Shown: positions 1 to 9,200 of the stretch, one piece after another
How positions within the stretch are numbered: the first letter of the stretch is position 1
How the letters are laid out: each line of letters begins with the position of its first letter
NCBI RefSeq assembly: GCF_003206495.1
Contig: NZ_NKUF01000001.1
Location: 62,001 to 126,000, forward strand
DNA length: 64,000 nucleotides
Origin: Gluconacetobacter entanii
GTDB taxonomy: Bacteria; Pseudomonadota; Alphaproteobacteria; Acetobacterales; Acetobacteraceae
Direction: 5' to 3'
Position numbers and translations under genes: made by a program
The notes under the pieces: generated by a model
Databases searched by the model: none
Seen by the model: the letters and a program-made list of their open reading frames with translations, nothing else
What the model was told of the DNA's origin: nothing

Positions 1-114
1 GCTGCCGCCGAAGGCTTTGCCGCGGGCGACCCGTATGCCAAGGCCGACCTGTTCGAGAGCGTGGTCATCCGCCCGTTCCGTTCAGTTTTTCGTGATGGCG
101 CACGGGTGGAATGA
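1..114 (+). CDS. YciI-like protein, C-terminal part (cut by window edge)
   Basis: The reading frame is open from base 1 to a TGA at 112-114. It encodes the tail of a small protein with the pattern GDPYAKADLFESVVIRPF, which matches the conserved end of YciI/YCII-family proteins (ferredoxin-like alpha/beta dimers, function poorly defined). The start lies outside the window. The stop is only 7 bases from the next start codon, so it is probably in one operon with the EVE-domain gene, as often seen in Alphaproteobacteria. The family call rests on this short segment only. Confidence 0.7.
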   Translation, partial: AAAEGFAAGDPYAKADLFESVVIRPFRSVFRDGARVE

Positions 115-121
115 AACGGGC

Positions 122-535
122 ATGGCCTACTGGCTTGTAAAATCCGAACCCGACGCGTTTTCGTGGGACGAACAGGTCGCCAATGACGTCGAACCCTGGA
201 CGGGCGTGCGCAACCACCAGGCAAAGAAGAACCTGATGGCGATGGCCGTGGGTGACCGCGCGTTCTTCTACCACTCCAATGTCGGGCGGGAGATCGTGGG
301 CGTGGTGGACATCGTGCGCGCGGCCTATCCCGACCCGACGGACCCGCAGGGGCAGTGGGTCTGCGTCGATGTGCGCGCGGTGGGGCCGATGCCCCGTCCC
401 GTGACACTGGCGCAGATCAAGGCCGACCCGACGCTGGCAGACCTTGCGCTGGTGCGGCAGTCGCGCCTGTCGGTCGTGCCGGTGTCGGATGCGCACTGGG
501 CCCATCTGTGCCGGATGGGCGAATGGGCGCGATGA
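122..535 (+). CDS. EVE domain-containing protein
   Basis: A 137-residue protein beginning MAYWLVKSEPDAFSWDE, the classic opening of EVE-domain (thymocyte nuclear protein 1-like) proteins, with the family features GVRNHQAKKNL and FYHSN. The EVE fold is related to PUA and YTH domains and is thought to bind modified bases in RNA or DNA; a specific role here cannot be read from sequence. The ATG at 122 is chosen because homology starts there, although the frame is open further upstream. It follows the YciI-like gene at a 7-base gap. Confidence 0.85.
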   Translation: MAYWLVKSEPDAFSWDEQVANDVEPWTGVRNHQAKKNLMAMAVGDRAFFYHSNVGREIVGVVDIVRAAYPDPTDPQGQWVCVDVRAVGPMPRPVTLAQIKADPTLADLALVRQSRLSVVPVSDAHWAHLCRMGEWAR

Positions 536-858
536 CCGCCGCGTAAGGCAGCGCGCCATGACGCCGCCGCTCCCGCACATGAGGTATGACATGCGCACAG
601 GTGGCGATTCCCGCTGCCTGTGCGTTGTCGTCACATGTCGTCGGCGGGGGCATCGCGCGGGTGGCCCGGCTTTTTACGCGGGGTTGCCAGGCGGCAGGCG
701 AATTGCCAAAGGCATGCTATGATGTTCAAAACCACCAGACCGGTCCGCGTGCGTGCGCGCGCCGGTACCCAGGCGTGCCAGCAGGCGGCGGGGATACCGG
801 CGGGCATGGGGCACGGACGGCGGGACCACAGGGCACCATCAGGCAAGAGGGCATTGCA
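536..858. other. 323-bp gap before the EcsC-family gene
   Basis: No convincing gene is seen here. The plus-strand frame of the downstream gene stays open back to about 586, but the sequence lacks family similarity and is best read as untranslated. A TATGAT hexamer at 718-723 resembles a -10 box, but no -35 lies at the right distance. Confidence 0.4.
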
Positions 859-1701
859 ATGAGTACAGGTACCGGGAGCGAGTTGGCGCCGATGGCATTG
901 GACAGCACGTCGATGACCGAACTCCAGCAGGCGCTTGAGCGGGTGGAGAGCGGACGTGGCGTGATCGTCCGCCTTGCGGACCTGATGGGTGGCGCGGTGG
1001 GACAGGCGGCGCGGCTTGGCGTGCGCAGCCTTGGCATGGCGCCCGCCTTTCAGGCGAAGCTCCAGTCCATGGCGGAATCCGCGATCACGCGCGCCTTTGA
1101 CGTCGCGGTCCTGGGCATGCGACCGACAGAGGACGTGCGCGCCGAACCCGGCGCCCTGTCGCAGTGGCGCGATCCCGCGGTCCGCACGGCGGTCGCGGTT
1201 TCGGGGGCGGTGGGTGGCTTTACCGGCCTTCCGGGACTGGTGGCCGATGTCGGGTTCACCACCATGACCATCATGCGTGAAATCGCGCGCATCGCCCGCG
1301 AACAGGGCGAAGACCTGTCCACGGCGGATGCGCGCACGGCCTGCCTCGAAGTGTTCGCGCTGCGGGCCTTCCCGTTCGCCGCGCGCGACCAGGAAAGCGA
1401 ACTGGGATATTTCTCCGCCCGGGCGATGCTGCGCGGGCGTCCGGTCGTGATGCTGATCAGCGAGGTCGCCACCCATTACGGGCTGGGCCTGTCGCGCAAG
1501 CTTGCGGTGCAGATGATGCCGGTGGCGGGCGCGCTGTGCGGCGCGTCGCTCAATTCCGCCTTCCTTGCGCATTACCGCGCCGTGGCGCAGGCCCATTTCA
1601 CCATCCGCAGGCTGGAGCGCGAATACGGGCCGGAGGTGCGGCGCACCGCGCAGGACCTGCGCACCCATGTGGCAGGCCAGGCGGCGGCGGGACAGGTCTG
1701 A
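859..1701 (+). CDS. EcsC family protein
   Basis: A 280-residue protein resembling the EcsC family, named after a protein linked to an ABC exporter in Bacillus subtilis; its biochemical role is unknown. The middle has glycine/alanine-rich helices that may associate with membranes (around residues 110-145 and 205-235), including GAVGGFTGLPGLVADVGFTT. The ATG at 859 follows AGGCAAGAGGG, a good ribosome binding site. The gene stands alone and converges on a minus-strand pair. Family call is by overall pattern. Confidence 0.75.
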   Translation: MSTGTGSELAPMALDSTSMTELQQALERVESGRGVIVRLADLMGGAVGQAARLGVRSLGMAPAFQAKLQSMAESAITRAFDVAVLGMRPTEDVRAEPGALSQWRDPAVRTAVAVSGAVGGFTGLPGLVADVGFTTMTIMREIARIAREQGEDLSTADARTACLEVFALRAFPFAARDQESELGYFSARAMLRGRPVVMLISEVATHYGLGLSRKLAVQMMPVAGALCGASLNSAFLAHYRAVAQAHFTIRRLEREYGPEVRRTAQDLRTHVAGQAAAGQV

Positions 1702-1714
1702 CATACCCGTCCGT

Positions 1715-1742
1715 CCCGGCGGCACGGGCCATCGCCGCCGGG
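1715..1742. terminator. Inverted repeat between convergent genes
   Basis: A perfect 8-bp stem (CCCGGCGG / CCGCCGGG) with a 12-base loop lies in the 49-bp gap between the EcsC gene and the converging small membrane protein gene. There is no T-tract, so it may act only as an RNA 3'-end stabiliser or a weak bidirectional terminator. Confidence 0.4.
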
Positions 1743-1750
1743 AGGGTCGG

Positions 1751-1939
1751 TTATTTCCCGGCCGGGGGCGGCAGCGTGGCGTCAGGCGTGCGCCGCGTGA
1801 TGCCCAGCACCAGCGCCACCACCGCGAAGATCAGGTAAAATCCCTCCAGCGTCTGGCAGTAGCCGCCCATATGCGGGAAAATGAGTTCGATCACATAAGT
1901 CCCCGCCGCAAAGGCGAGGAAGACACCCGCGATCCCCAT
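1751..1939 (-). CDS. Small membrane protein, two transmembrane segments
   Basis: A 62-residue hydrophobic protein with two predicted membrane helices (about residues 3-20 and 33-48) and a polar proline-rich tail. I do not recognise a named family. The start is well supported by a GGGGGGAGAG ribosome binding site just upstream. It begins 15 bases after the stop of the 2-hydroxyacid dehydrogenase gene, so the two are probably cotranscribed. Confidence 0.65.
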   Translation of the reverse strand: MGIAGVFLAFAAGTYVIELIFPHMGGYCQTLEGFYLIFAVVALVLGITRRTPDATLPPPAGK

Positions 1940-1954
1940 GAACCTCTCCCCCCG

Positions 1955-2929
1955 TCAGGCCGTGACCGGTGTCGGCAGCGGCCGGTTGGCCAGTGCGGCC
2001 TCGATATTGTCAACCGCCAGCATGCCCATGTCCGTGCGGGTTTCCATCGTGGCGCTGCCGACATGCGGGGTCGCGAACACGTTGGGCAGGTCCACAAGGC
2101 GCCGGTCCGGGGTGGGTTCATTGCGGAACACATCCAGCCCAGCCGCGGCGATGTGCCCGTCACGCAGGGCGGCGATCAGTGCGTCCTCGTCCACCAGCGC
2201 GCCGCGCGCGGCATTGACGAAAATGGCCCCGCGCGGCAGCAGCGACAGCATCCGAGCATTGATCATCCCGTCCGACGCGGCACTCGCGGGCAGGTGGAGC
2301 GACAGGATGTCGCAATGGGGCAGCATCTCCTCCGGCGTTGCGAAATACCGCGCGCCCTGTTCATCGTCCGCGCTGAGGCGACGGCGGTTGGAATACAGGA
2401 TCTTCATGCCGAATCCGCGCGCGCGCTGCGCCACGGCGCGGCCGATGCGGCCCATGCCGATGATGCCCAGCGTCTTGCCCGCCACGCGGCAGCCCAGCAT
2501 CTCGTCCATCGCCAGCCCACGTCCCCAGCCCTTTTTCATCAGGTCGAGATATTCCGCCGCACGCCTTGATGCCGCAAGGATCAGCAGGAGGGCGAGGTCC
2601 GCGTTGCAGTCCGTCAGGACGTCCGGCGTGTTGCTCAGCGCGATTCCACGCCCGAGAATCGCGGGAATGTCCAGATGGTCGGTGCCCACGCTGACGGTGG
2701 CGATGACGCGCACGCTGGGCGGCAGTTGCGCCACCTCGGCCGCGCGCACCGGCAGGGAGGTGGAGACCATGATCGCGTCCGGCCTGAACTCCTGCGCCGC
2801 CGCCACAAGCTCTGCCGGGGTCATCTGCGTTTCGGGGACCGCAAAGAGGGTGAAGTCCTTCTGCAGGCGTGCCATCACGGCAGGAGTCTGGCGCTGGCCC
2901 AGGAGCAGGCGGGGGCGAGGAGATGCCAT
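1955..2929 (-). CDS. 2-hydroxyacid dehydrogenase (glyoxylate/hydroxypyruvate reductase type)
   Basis: A 324-residue NAD(P)-dependent D-2-hydroxyacid dehydrogenase, which reduces 2-keto acids such as glyoxylate or hydroxypyruvate to D-hydroxy acids in the cytoplasm. The Rossmann motif GIIGMGRIGRAVA is in the middle. The catalytic trio is visible in order: Arg in NAARGALVDE, Glu in FRNEPTP and His in TPHVGSAT. The start is placed at MASPRPRLLL; the frame is open 17 codons further upstream without family similarity. The exact substrate cannot be decided from sequence. A small membrane protein gene follows on the same strand. Confidence 0.88.
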   Translation of the reverse strand: MASPRPRLLLGQRQTPAVMARLQKDFTLFAVPETQMTPAELVAAAQEFRPDAIMVSTSLPVRAAEVAQLPPSVRVIATVSVGTDHLDIPAILGRGIALSNTPDVLTDCNADLALLLILAASRRAAEYLDLMKKGWGRGLAMDEMLGCRVAGKTLGIIGMGRIGRAVAQRARGFGMKILYSNRRRLSADDEQGARYFATPEEMLPHCDILSLHLPASAASDGMINARMLSLLPRGAIFVNAARGALVDEDALIAALRDGHIAAAGLDVFRNEPTPDRRLVDLPNVFATPHVGSATMETRTDMGMLAVDNIEAALANRPLPTPVTA

Positions 2930-3051
2930 GGTAAAATGTCTTCCCTTGAAACAGAATGGCGGCTTGTGGCTTGTCCGCAACGGGGCTCCGGCCTTATGAC
3001 GCAGGGCGCGGGGCCGGGTTGCGGCGCAGGCGGGAGGGTTATCCGAAGATC

Positions 3052-3720
3052 ATGACGGGTCAAGGGGAAGCGCTGGAGATCACGCCAGATCTGATGATCC
3101 GTGCCTATGCCATCGGGCTGTTTCCCATGGCGCCCGATGCCGGCTCTGCGGAACTGGAATGGTATGACCCGCCGATGCGTGGCGTCCTGCCGCTGGATGC
3201 GTTCCATATCCCGCGCAGGCTGTACCGCACGGTCATGTCGGATCGGTTCGAGGTCGTGTCCGACCGCGATTTCCGCGCCACCATCGTGGCCTGCGCGCAG
3301 CCCGCGCCAGGGCGGGAGCAGACATGGATCAACGCACAGATCATCGACCTGTTCTGCGCGCTGCATGACATGGGATACGCCCACAGCGTGGAGACGTGGC
3401 GCGACGGGCGGATGGTAGGCGGCCTGTATGGTGTCTCCATCGGTGGCGCGTTCTTTGGCGAAAGCATGTTCAGCCGCGAACGCGACGCGTCGAAGGTCGC
3501 GCTGGTGCATCTGGTGGCGCGCCTGCGGGTGGGGGGATACGGCCTGCTCGATACGCAGTTCGGCACCGCGCACCTTGCGACGTTCGGCGGGGTGGAGATT
3601 CCCGCCACGGATTACAAGCGCAGGCTGCGCCATGCCCTTGCGCTGCCGGCGGCATGGCCCGGTGATGGCCGTGGCCCTGAAATCGTGGCAGCCATGCGCG
3701 CAATCCGTGGCGGAGGTTGA
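3052..3720 (+). CDS. aat: Leucyl/phenylalanyl-tRNA--protein transferase
   Basis: A 222-residue protein that transfers Leu or Phe from charged tRNA to the N-terminal Arg or Lys of proteins, marking them for ClpAPS degradation (bacterial N-degron pathway). The start region ITPDLMIRAYAIGLFPMA and the later GGLYGVSIGGAFFGESMFS and ASKVAL motifs are hallmarks of the family. The length is normal. The ATG at 3052 was chosen because similarity starts there; the frame extends upstream. It is divergent from the dehydrogenase gene. Confidence 0.95.
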   Translation: MTGQGEALEITPDLMIRAYAIGLFPMAPDAGSAELEWYDPPMRGVLPLDAFHIPRRLYRTVMSDRFEVVSDRDFRATIVACAQPAPGREQTWINAQIIDLFCALHDMGYAHSVETWRDGRMVGGLYGVSIGGAFFGESMFSRERDASKVALVHLVARLRVGGYGLLDTQFGTAHLATFGGVEIPATDYKRRLRHALALPAAWPGDGRGPEIVAAMRAIRGGG

Positions 3721-3772
3721 CACGGCCCGCCCTGCGGGTTTGGGTCAGCGCGACATCACGATGGGGAAAGCC

Positions 3773-4453
3773 ATGACGGAACCGGTCTTTATGCATGATG
3801 ACACGTCCCCCGCCCCGCGCGCGGGGGCGGCCCGGCGGGTGCTGCTGTCGGCGCTGCTGGCATCAGGCATGGGCTGCGGCGCGGCGGTGGCGCAGGATGC
3901 CCCGGTCGTGGGTGAACATCCCCCCCTGACGCCCACGCGCGACGTGCAGGTCGATTACGACGTGCAGCCTGATGGCGTGCCCGAACCAAAGCGGGTGCGG
4001 ACATGGTTTGCCGAAAATGGTGGCCTGATGCGAATCGACAGCCCCCAGGGCATGGGGGAGACGATCCTCAACCGCATGACCCGCCAGGTCACAATCATCA
4101 TCAACACGCAGAAGATCTACAGCCAGCTTGATGCCCGTTATGGCATCAGCAACCCGTTCCTCCTGGACCTGTCGATGTCGTTTTCGCGCAAGGGCGCGTC
4201 CAGTGTCGCGGGGGTGGCCTGCACCGAATGGGACGTGCGCACCGACCAGGGCACGGCCGTCGCCTGTGTGACGGATGACGGCGTGATCCTGCGCGAGGTC
4301 GGGGTCGATGGCGATGGGCTGAAGGGCCGGATCGAGGCGGTGCATGTCACCTATGGCCCGATTGCCTCGGACATGTTCCAGCCCCCCGCCAATTACCGCC
4401 GCATCGACCCGCCACCACCGCCCGGCACCCCGAAAGGGGGGGAGAAGAAATGA
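3773..4453 (+). CDS. Exported protein of unknown function, paralog 1
   Basis: A 226-residue protein with a cleavable-looking signal peptide: a basic stretch, a hydrophobic core LLSALLASGMGCGAAVAQ, then the mature part. The mature protein has a beta-rich pattern and a pair of cysteines (VAGVACTEWDV and AVACVTDDGVILRE), possibly a periplasmic disulfide. It ends in a proline-rich tail. The start at 3773 is chosen for its GGGGAAAG ribosome binding site; 3761 is an alternative. It is a tandem paralog of the next gene, which it overlaps by ATGA. The pattern resembles periplasmic DUF4412-like proteins, but this is uncertain. Confidence 0.7.
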   Translation: MTEPVFMHDDTSPAPRAGAARRVLLSALLASGMGCGAAVAQDAPVVGEHPPLTPTRDVQVDYDVQPDGVPEPKRVRTWFAENGGLMRIDSPQGMGETILNRMTRQVTIIINTQKIYSQLDARYGISNPFLLDLSMSFSRKGASSVAGVACTEWDVRTDQGTAVACVTDDGVILREVGVDGDGLKGRIEAVHVTYGPIASDMFQPPANYRRIDPPPPPGTPKGGEKK

Positions 4454-5094
4454 ACATGACACCAGTGAAAACCCGTTCGGGCGCCGCCTTCATGCGCGCC
4501 TGCCTCGCCAGTGCCGTGGCGGGTGTCCTTGCGGTCTCGGCAGGGGCTGTCGCGCGGGCGGCCGACGCCCCGGCACAGGACAGTGCGGCGCAAAGCCCCT
4601 TTGTCACGCCGCAGCATGATGTGGACGTGACCTATACGATCTATCCGCCCCATGCGACGCAGATGACCCTGACACAGCGCATGCGCTGGTCGGAGGCACG
4701 GATGATGCAGCGTATCGACCCCGGCAATACCGGCACCTACATGATTACGGATTACCGTGCGAAGACGCTGACGGTGATCGACCCGGACCGGCACATCAAG
4801 ACCGTCGTGCCCGCGCCGGGTGCGGCGTCGGTCGATCCGTCACGCCGGGCGGAGGGGACGTGGCTGCGCACGGGCGGGGCCACGGTGGCGGGCCATCCCT
4901 GCACGCTGTGGCAGACCAGCGATACGGACCAGCGCCCCAGCGAGATCTGCTATACCGATGATGGCGTCATGCTGGAGGTCGTGCGCGACGGCAAGGTAAT
5001 GGTCGAGGCGTCGAGCATTAGCACCACACCACAGGATTCGTCCACGTTCGACATCCCTTCGGGCCTGAAGGAAGTCAAGGCCGCCAATCCCTGA
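4450..5094 (+). CDS. Exported protein of unknown function, paralog 2
   Basis: A 214-residue exported protein with a signal peptide ending near VARAADA. It aligns along its length with the preceding protein: both have TP..DV.V.Y near the mature start, VAG..CT.W in the middle and C.TDDGV.LE later, with the cysteine pair kept. The start overlaps the previous stop (ATGA), implying translational coupling. Function is unknown; a role as a paired periplasmic or outer-membrane-associated factor is only a guess. Confidence 0.7.
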   Translation: MNMTPVKTRSGAAFMRACLASAVAGVLAVSAGAVARAADAPAQDSAAQSPFVTPQHDVDVTYTIYPPHATQMTLTQRMRWSEARMMQRIDPGNTGTYMITDYRAKTLTVIDPDRHIKTVVPAPGAASVDPSRRAEGTWLRTGGATVAGHPCTLWQTSDTDQRPSEICYTDDGVMLEVVRDGKVMVEASSISTTPQDSSTFDIPSGLKEVKAANP

Positions 5095-5104
5095 GGACCG
5101 CCTC

Positions 5105-5183
5105 CCCAAAGGTCCATCGTTTTCCAAAAAGCTTCGAAAGACGCCGCCCTTTCCGCACAAAGGGCGGCCCCCAAAAAACTTTC
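5105..5183 (+). repeat. Dispersed palindromic element, copy A
   Basis: A degenerate copy of the element also found at 12814-12893 and 14225-14312. From 5119 to 5183 it carries the TTCC-AAAAAGCTTCGAAAG block, a CGCCGCCCTT/AAGGGCGG hairpin and the terminal CCCAAAAAACTTT arm, in the same order and spacing as the reverse complement of the 14225 copy. Its left arm (5105-5118) has decayed. It lies 3' of the exported paralog pair. Confidence 0.75.
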
Positions 5184-5326
5184 AGTCATTTGATCCGCGC
5201 CCCTGCACGCCGGCCCACGGGGTTTGTGGCGTGAAAGGGGCGGGCCCTGCCCGCAAATCGCCATGAGCACGGTGTTTCCTTGATCCCAAGGCCGTCCCCG
5301 ACGGCATTCAAGGGAGTTTCAGGGCC

Positions 5327-5641
5327 ATGCGTGGTTTCTTGCGGACATTGATGATCGTGCCGGTGGTCGGGGGCGTGCTGTTTGCCGCTCCCCACATGGC
5401 GCAGGCCCACAGGGGCCCGGGCGATGCGTTCGTGGGTGGGCTTGTCGGCGGGGTGGTTGGCGGAATGGTCGGGGGCGCGGTCATGGAGGCCTATGGCCCG
5501 CCGCCGCCACCTCCGCCGCCGCCCCGCCCGATGATGTATTACGGCCCGCCGCCCATGGCTTACGGACCGCCGCCTCCGCCCCCACCGCAGGCCGGTTATG
5601 GTGGCTATGGCGGGGGATATTACGGGCCGCCGCCCTACTGA
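5327..5641 (+). CDS. Exported glycine-zipper, proline-rich protein
   Basis: A 104-residue protein with a signal peptide (hydrophobic core then APHMAQA), a glycine-rich helix with GGLVGGVVGGMVGGAVM (about residues 36-53, a glycine-zipper able to insert in or associate with membranes) and a low-complexity C-terminal half made of proline runs with Gly/Tyr (residues 57-104). It is probably a small envelope or surface protein. There is no named function. It converges on the peroxiredoxin gene. Confidence 0.7.
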   Translation: MRGFLRTLMIVPVVGGVLFAAPHMAQAHRGPGDAFVGGLVGGVVGGMVGGAVMEAYGPPPPPPPPPRPMMYYGPPPMAYGPPPPPPPQAGYGGYGGGYYGPPPY

Positions 5642-5673
5642 ACCTGCATGGGGCGGGTGCGGCCCGGCCGTCC

Positions 5674-6171
5674 TCAGCCCCCGGCGTGCAGGGCGTTGAC
5701 GGCCTTCATCACGGCGGCGACATGGCCCGTTACCTTGACCTTGCGCCATGCCTGCACCAGGCGGCCCTGCGCATCGACGAGGAAGGTGGCGCGCTCGATC
5801 CCCATATAGGTCCGGCCGTACATGGATTTTTCCACCCACACGCCATAGGCCTGCGTGACTTCGCCCGTCGCGTCGGAGGCCAGCGGGAAGGACAGGCCCT
5901 GCGCATCCGCGAATTTCTCGATTGCGGGCATGTCGTCGCGTGACACGCCGATCACGGTGACGCCTTCCTTGCCCAGCGCGTCAAGCGCCTCCTGAAAGCC
6001 GCATGCTTCCTTGGTACAGCCCGAGGTATTCGCCTTGGGATAGAAATACAGGACGAACGGCTTTCCACGCAGCGCCGACAGGCTGACGCGGCGGCCACGG
6101 CTTGCGGCCATGTCGAAATCGGGTACCGGCGCGCCGGGTTCGGGAAAGACAGGGGGTGAAGTCTCATTCAT
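5674..6171 (-). CDS. bcp: Thioredoxin-dependent peroxiredoxin, Bcp/PrxQ type
   Basis: A 165-residue thiol peroxidase that reduces hydrogen peroxide and organic hydroperoxides using thioredoxin. The peroxidatic cysteine is C52 in the motif ANTSGCTKEACGF and the resolving cysteine is C57, five residues later, as in the atypical two-Cys Bcp subgroup. Length is normal. The start MNETSPP was chosen; the frame is open 21 codons further upstream with no family similarity. Confidence 0.92.
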   Translation of the reverse strand: MNETSPPVFPEPGAPVPDFDMAASRGRRVSLSALRGKPFVLYFYPKANTSGCTKEACGFQEALDALGKEGVTVIGVSRDDMPAIEKFADAQGLSFPLASDATGEVTQAYGVWVEKSMYGRTYMGIERATFLVDAQGRLVQAWRKVKVTGHVAAVMKAVNALHAGG

Positions 6172-6288
6172 CACGAAATGCCTTTGAAATTCATCCTGGG
6201 GAAAATCATCGTGTGGCGGATGGGCGGGACCCATCCGTCATGCCTCCGTGTTTGTGTGGGGCTTTGCGCCGTTGCGCAACGGTTTCCT

Positions 6289-9200
6289 TCATGCCCCGTC
6301 CCCCATGCCGTCAATGGCGGGCAGGGGGGCGATCAGGCGGCAGAAGGCGTCGCGCACATGGCGCGCCATGTCGTCCATGCGCGCAAGCATGTCCGCCCCG
6401 TCACGGGCGTCGAGTTCGCGCATCATGATCTCCTGCGCCGCAGGGGGCAGGTGGTCGGGGATTTCCGTGCCCATCAGGATGCGCAGCATGCCCTGCGCCG
6501 AACGCCAGAACAGGTCCGCGCGCCGCAGCATCCGCGCGTCCGCGGCCGACAGCATCCCCGCGCGCGCCAGTCGCGTGAAGGCCACCCGCGTGCAGGGCGA
6601 GCGCGCGGCGGGACGGGCGGCAAGCAGTTGCAGTCCCTGCGCGATGAATTCCACCTCCATCAGGCCACCGGCCCGGCGCTTGATGTCCCATGGCCCCTGT
6701 GGCGGCAGGTCGCGCATCAGGCGCGCGCGCATCGCCCTGACATCCTCGCGCAGTGCCTCTGGCGTCATGGCGCGTCCGGTGCCGGGTTCCCCGTCAAGCG
6801 CCGCGTCAATCGCCGCGCGCAGGTGGCGGGCCAGTTCGGGCGGCCCTGCGACGATGCGCGCGCGCGTCAGGGCCATGCGCTCCCACGTCCAGGCGGATTC
6901 CGCGTGATACCGCCGGAAGGAGGACAGCGAGACCGCGACCGGTCCCTTCGATCCCGACGGGCGCAGGCGCATGTCGGCCTCATACAGCGGGCCTTCGGCC
7001 CCCGGCGCGGTCAGGGTGGCGATGAAGGCATGCGCCAGCCGCACGAAATAGGTGCCCGCCCCCAGCGGGCGCGCAGCAGGCATTCCCGCGCGGCGTGTAT
7101 GTGGCACCACGCTTTCCATGACATCGTCGGGGTGGTCGAACACCAGCATGAGGTCAAGGTCGGAGCCGGGCATCATCTCCCGCGATCCGGCCTTGCCCAT
7201 CGCCACCACCGCCATCGCCCCGCCCGGCACATGGCCGTGGCGCGCGCGGTGTTCCGTCGTGACGGTGCGCAGAAGCCCGCGCATGACCGCATCGGCCATC
7301 GCGGTGCGCACGCGCGCGGTCCGGTCCTCGGTCATGCGATGTTCGAGCCGCGCGACGGAGAGGCGGAATTCCTCCCCGCAGACAAGGCCGCGCAGCACCG
7401 GCAGCAGGCGTTCCGGCCCCGCCGCCTGGGCCACGGCCTGCGCCACGTGCTGGCGCACCAGCGCCACGGCGGCGCGGGCCGTGTCATCCGTGCCCTCGAT
7501 CATGCTGGCGTCGAGCAGGCCGTCAAGCGCGGAGGGCGCCTGGGCCAGATGGTTGGCCAGGAACGCGGACCCGTCGAGCACGGTCATGATCCGGTGCACC
7601 AGCGCGGGATTGCGTTCCAGCAGCGACAGGAACTGCACCCCCGCCCATTGCCGTTCCAGCAGCGAGTCAAAGCGGCGCAGCACCGTCAGCGGATCGCGCC
7701 GCGCCCCGATTTCGCGCAATATCCCCGGCAGCAGGCGGCGCAGCAGCATCCGCGCGCGGTCCGATCGCAGGGCGCGCAGGCGGTTGGTGTCCCAGCGTTG
7801 CAGGATGCTGCGCGCATCATCGAGGGTCGCGGGCGAAAAGCCCGCCTGCTCCAGCCGTTCGCCCAGTTCCGCATCCTCTGGCGCGATGGTCTCGTCCGGG
7901 CTGCCGGGTTCGGAGAACTGCTGTTCAAAGATGCGGCGCGAAGCCTGCATGACAGGCAGCATGGCGCGGGCAAGGGCGGGGCCGTCCGCCTCGTTCATGA
8001 AAATGGCGAACAGCGCGAATCTGTCGGCGGTTTCAGGCAGCCTGTGGGTCTGGTGGTCGGCACGCATCTGCAGGCGGTGTTCGACCTGCCGCATCATGTG
8101 GTAGTTGCGATACAGGATTGTGTATTGCGCATGCGAAATCAGGTCCGCCTGCGTCAGGCGCCGCAGCGCGCCCAGCGTCGTGGGATCGCGCAGGTCGGGC
8201 CTGCGTCCGCCCCAGACCAGTTGCAGCGCCTGCGCCACAAACTCCACCTCCCGGATGCCGCCCTGGCCAAGCTTTACATCATGGCCGAGCAGCCAGTCAC
8301 GCATGGCCGGGGCGCAACCGGGGCCGTCGGCCGGCACGTCGTCAAGCCCGCCACGCCCGGCATTCCTGTGCCTGTCGATGCGTGCTTTCATGTCATGTAT
8401 GTCGTCAATCACCGCGAAATCGAGATGACGCCGCCAGACAAAGGGGTGGATTGCGGCAAGGAAACGCTGCCCCGCGGCGATGTCGCCCGCGACGGGGCGC
8501 GCCTTGATCATGGCGGCGCGTTCCCATGTGCGGCCCATGCTTTCATAATAGGTGATGGCCGTGGGAAACGAGACGGCCAGCGGCGTGGCCGACGGGTCGG
8601 GGCGCAGGCGCAGGTCGGTACGGAAAACGTAACCATCTGCATCGCGCGCTTCCATCAGGCCGACAAGGTCGCTAGTCATGCGGACGAAGATACGCCGCAG
8701 GTCCTCGTGTTCGGGGTGGCAGGCCGGGTCGTAAAGGACGATCAGGTCGATATCGGAGGAGTAGTTCAGTTCCCGCGCGCCCAATTTCCCCATGGCCAGG
8801 ACAACGAAGCCACTGCCGCGCGCAGGCTCGTCCGGGTCAGGCAGAACCAGACGGCCCGCATCATGGGCCGTGCGCAGCAGATGTCTGACCGCGACCTGCA
8901 GGGTCGTTTCGGCCAGGTGGATGAGCGCATGCGTCACCTGCTGCAGCGACCATGCCCCCCCGATATCCGCAAGTGCGATCGTCATGGCGGCATGACGCTT
9001 GGCCGTGCGCAGGGCATGGGCAATCGCGTGGCGGGACTGTCGTGGCGATTCGGCGCGTACATCGGACAGGGTGGTGCGCATGACGCTGTCCGGCCCCTCG
9101 CGCAGCAGGCGTGCGAAGAGGTCGGTATCGCGGCGCGCAAGGTCCGACAGGTAGGGACTGTTGCCCCCCATCGCGGCCACCATCGCGGCGACGGGCGGCA

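Noticed and set aside
718-723. TATGAT as a -10 promoter box before the EcsC gene
   Set aside because: The nearest TTGCCA boxes are 9 and 28 bases away, so spacing does not fit.
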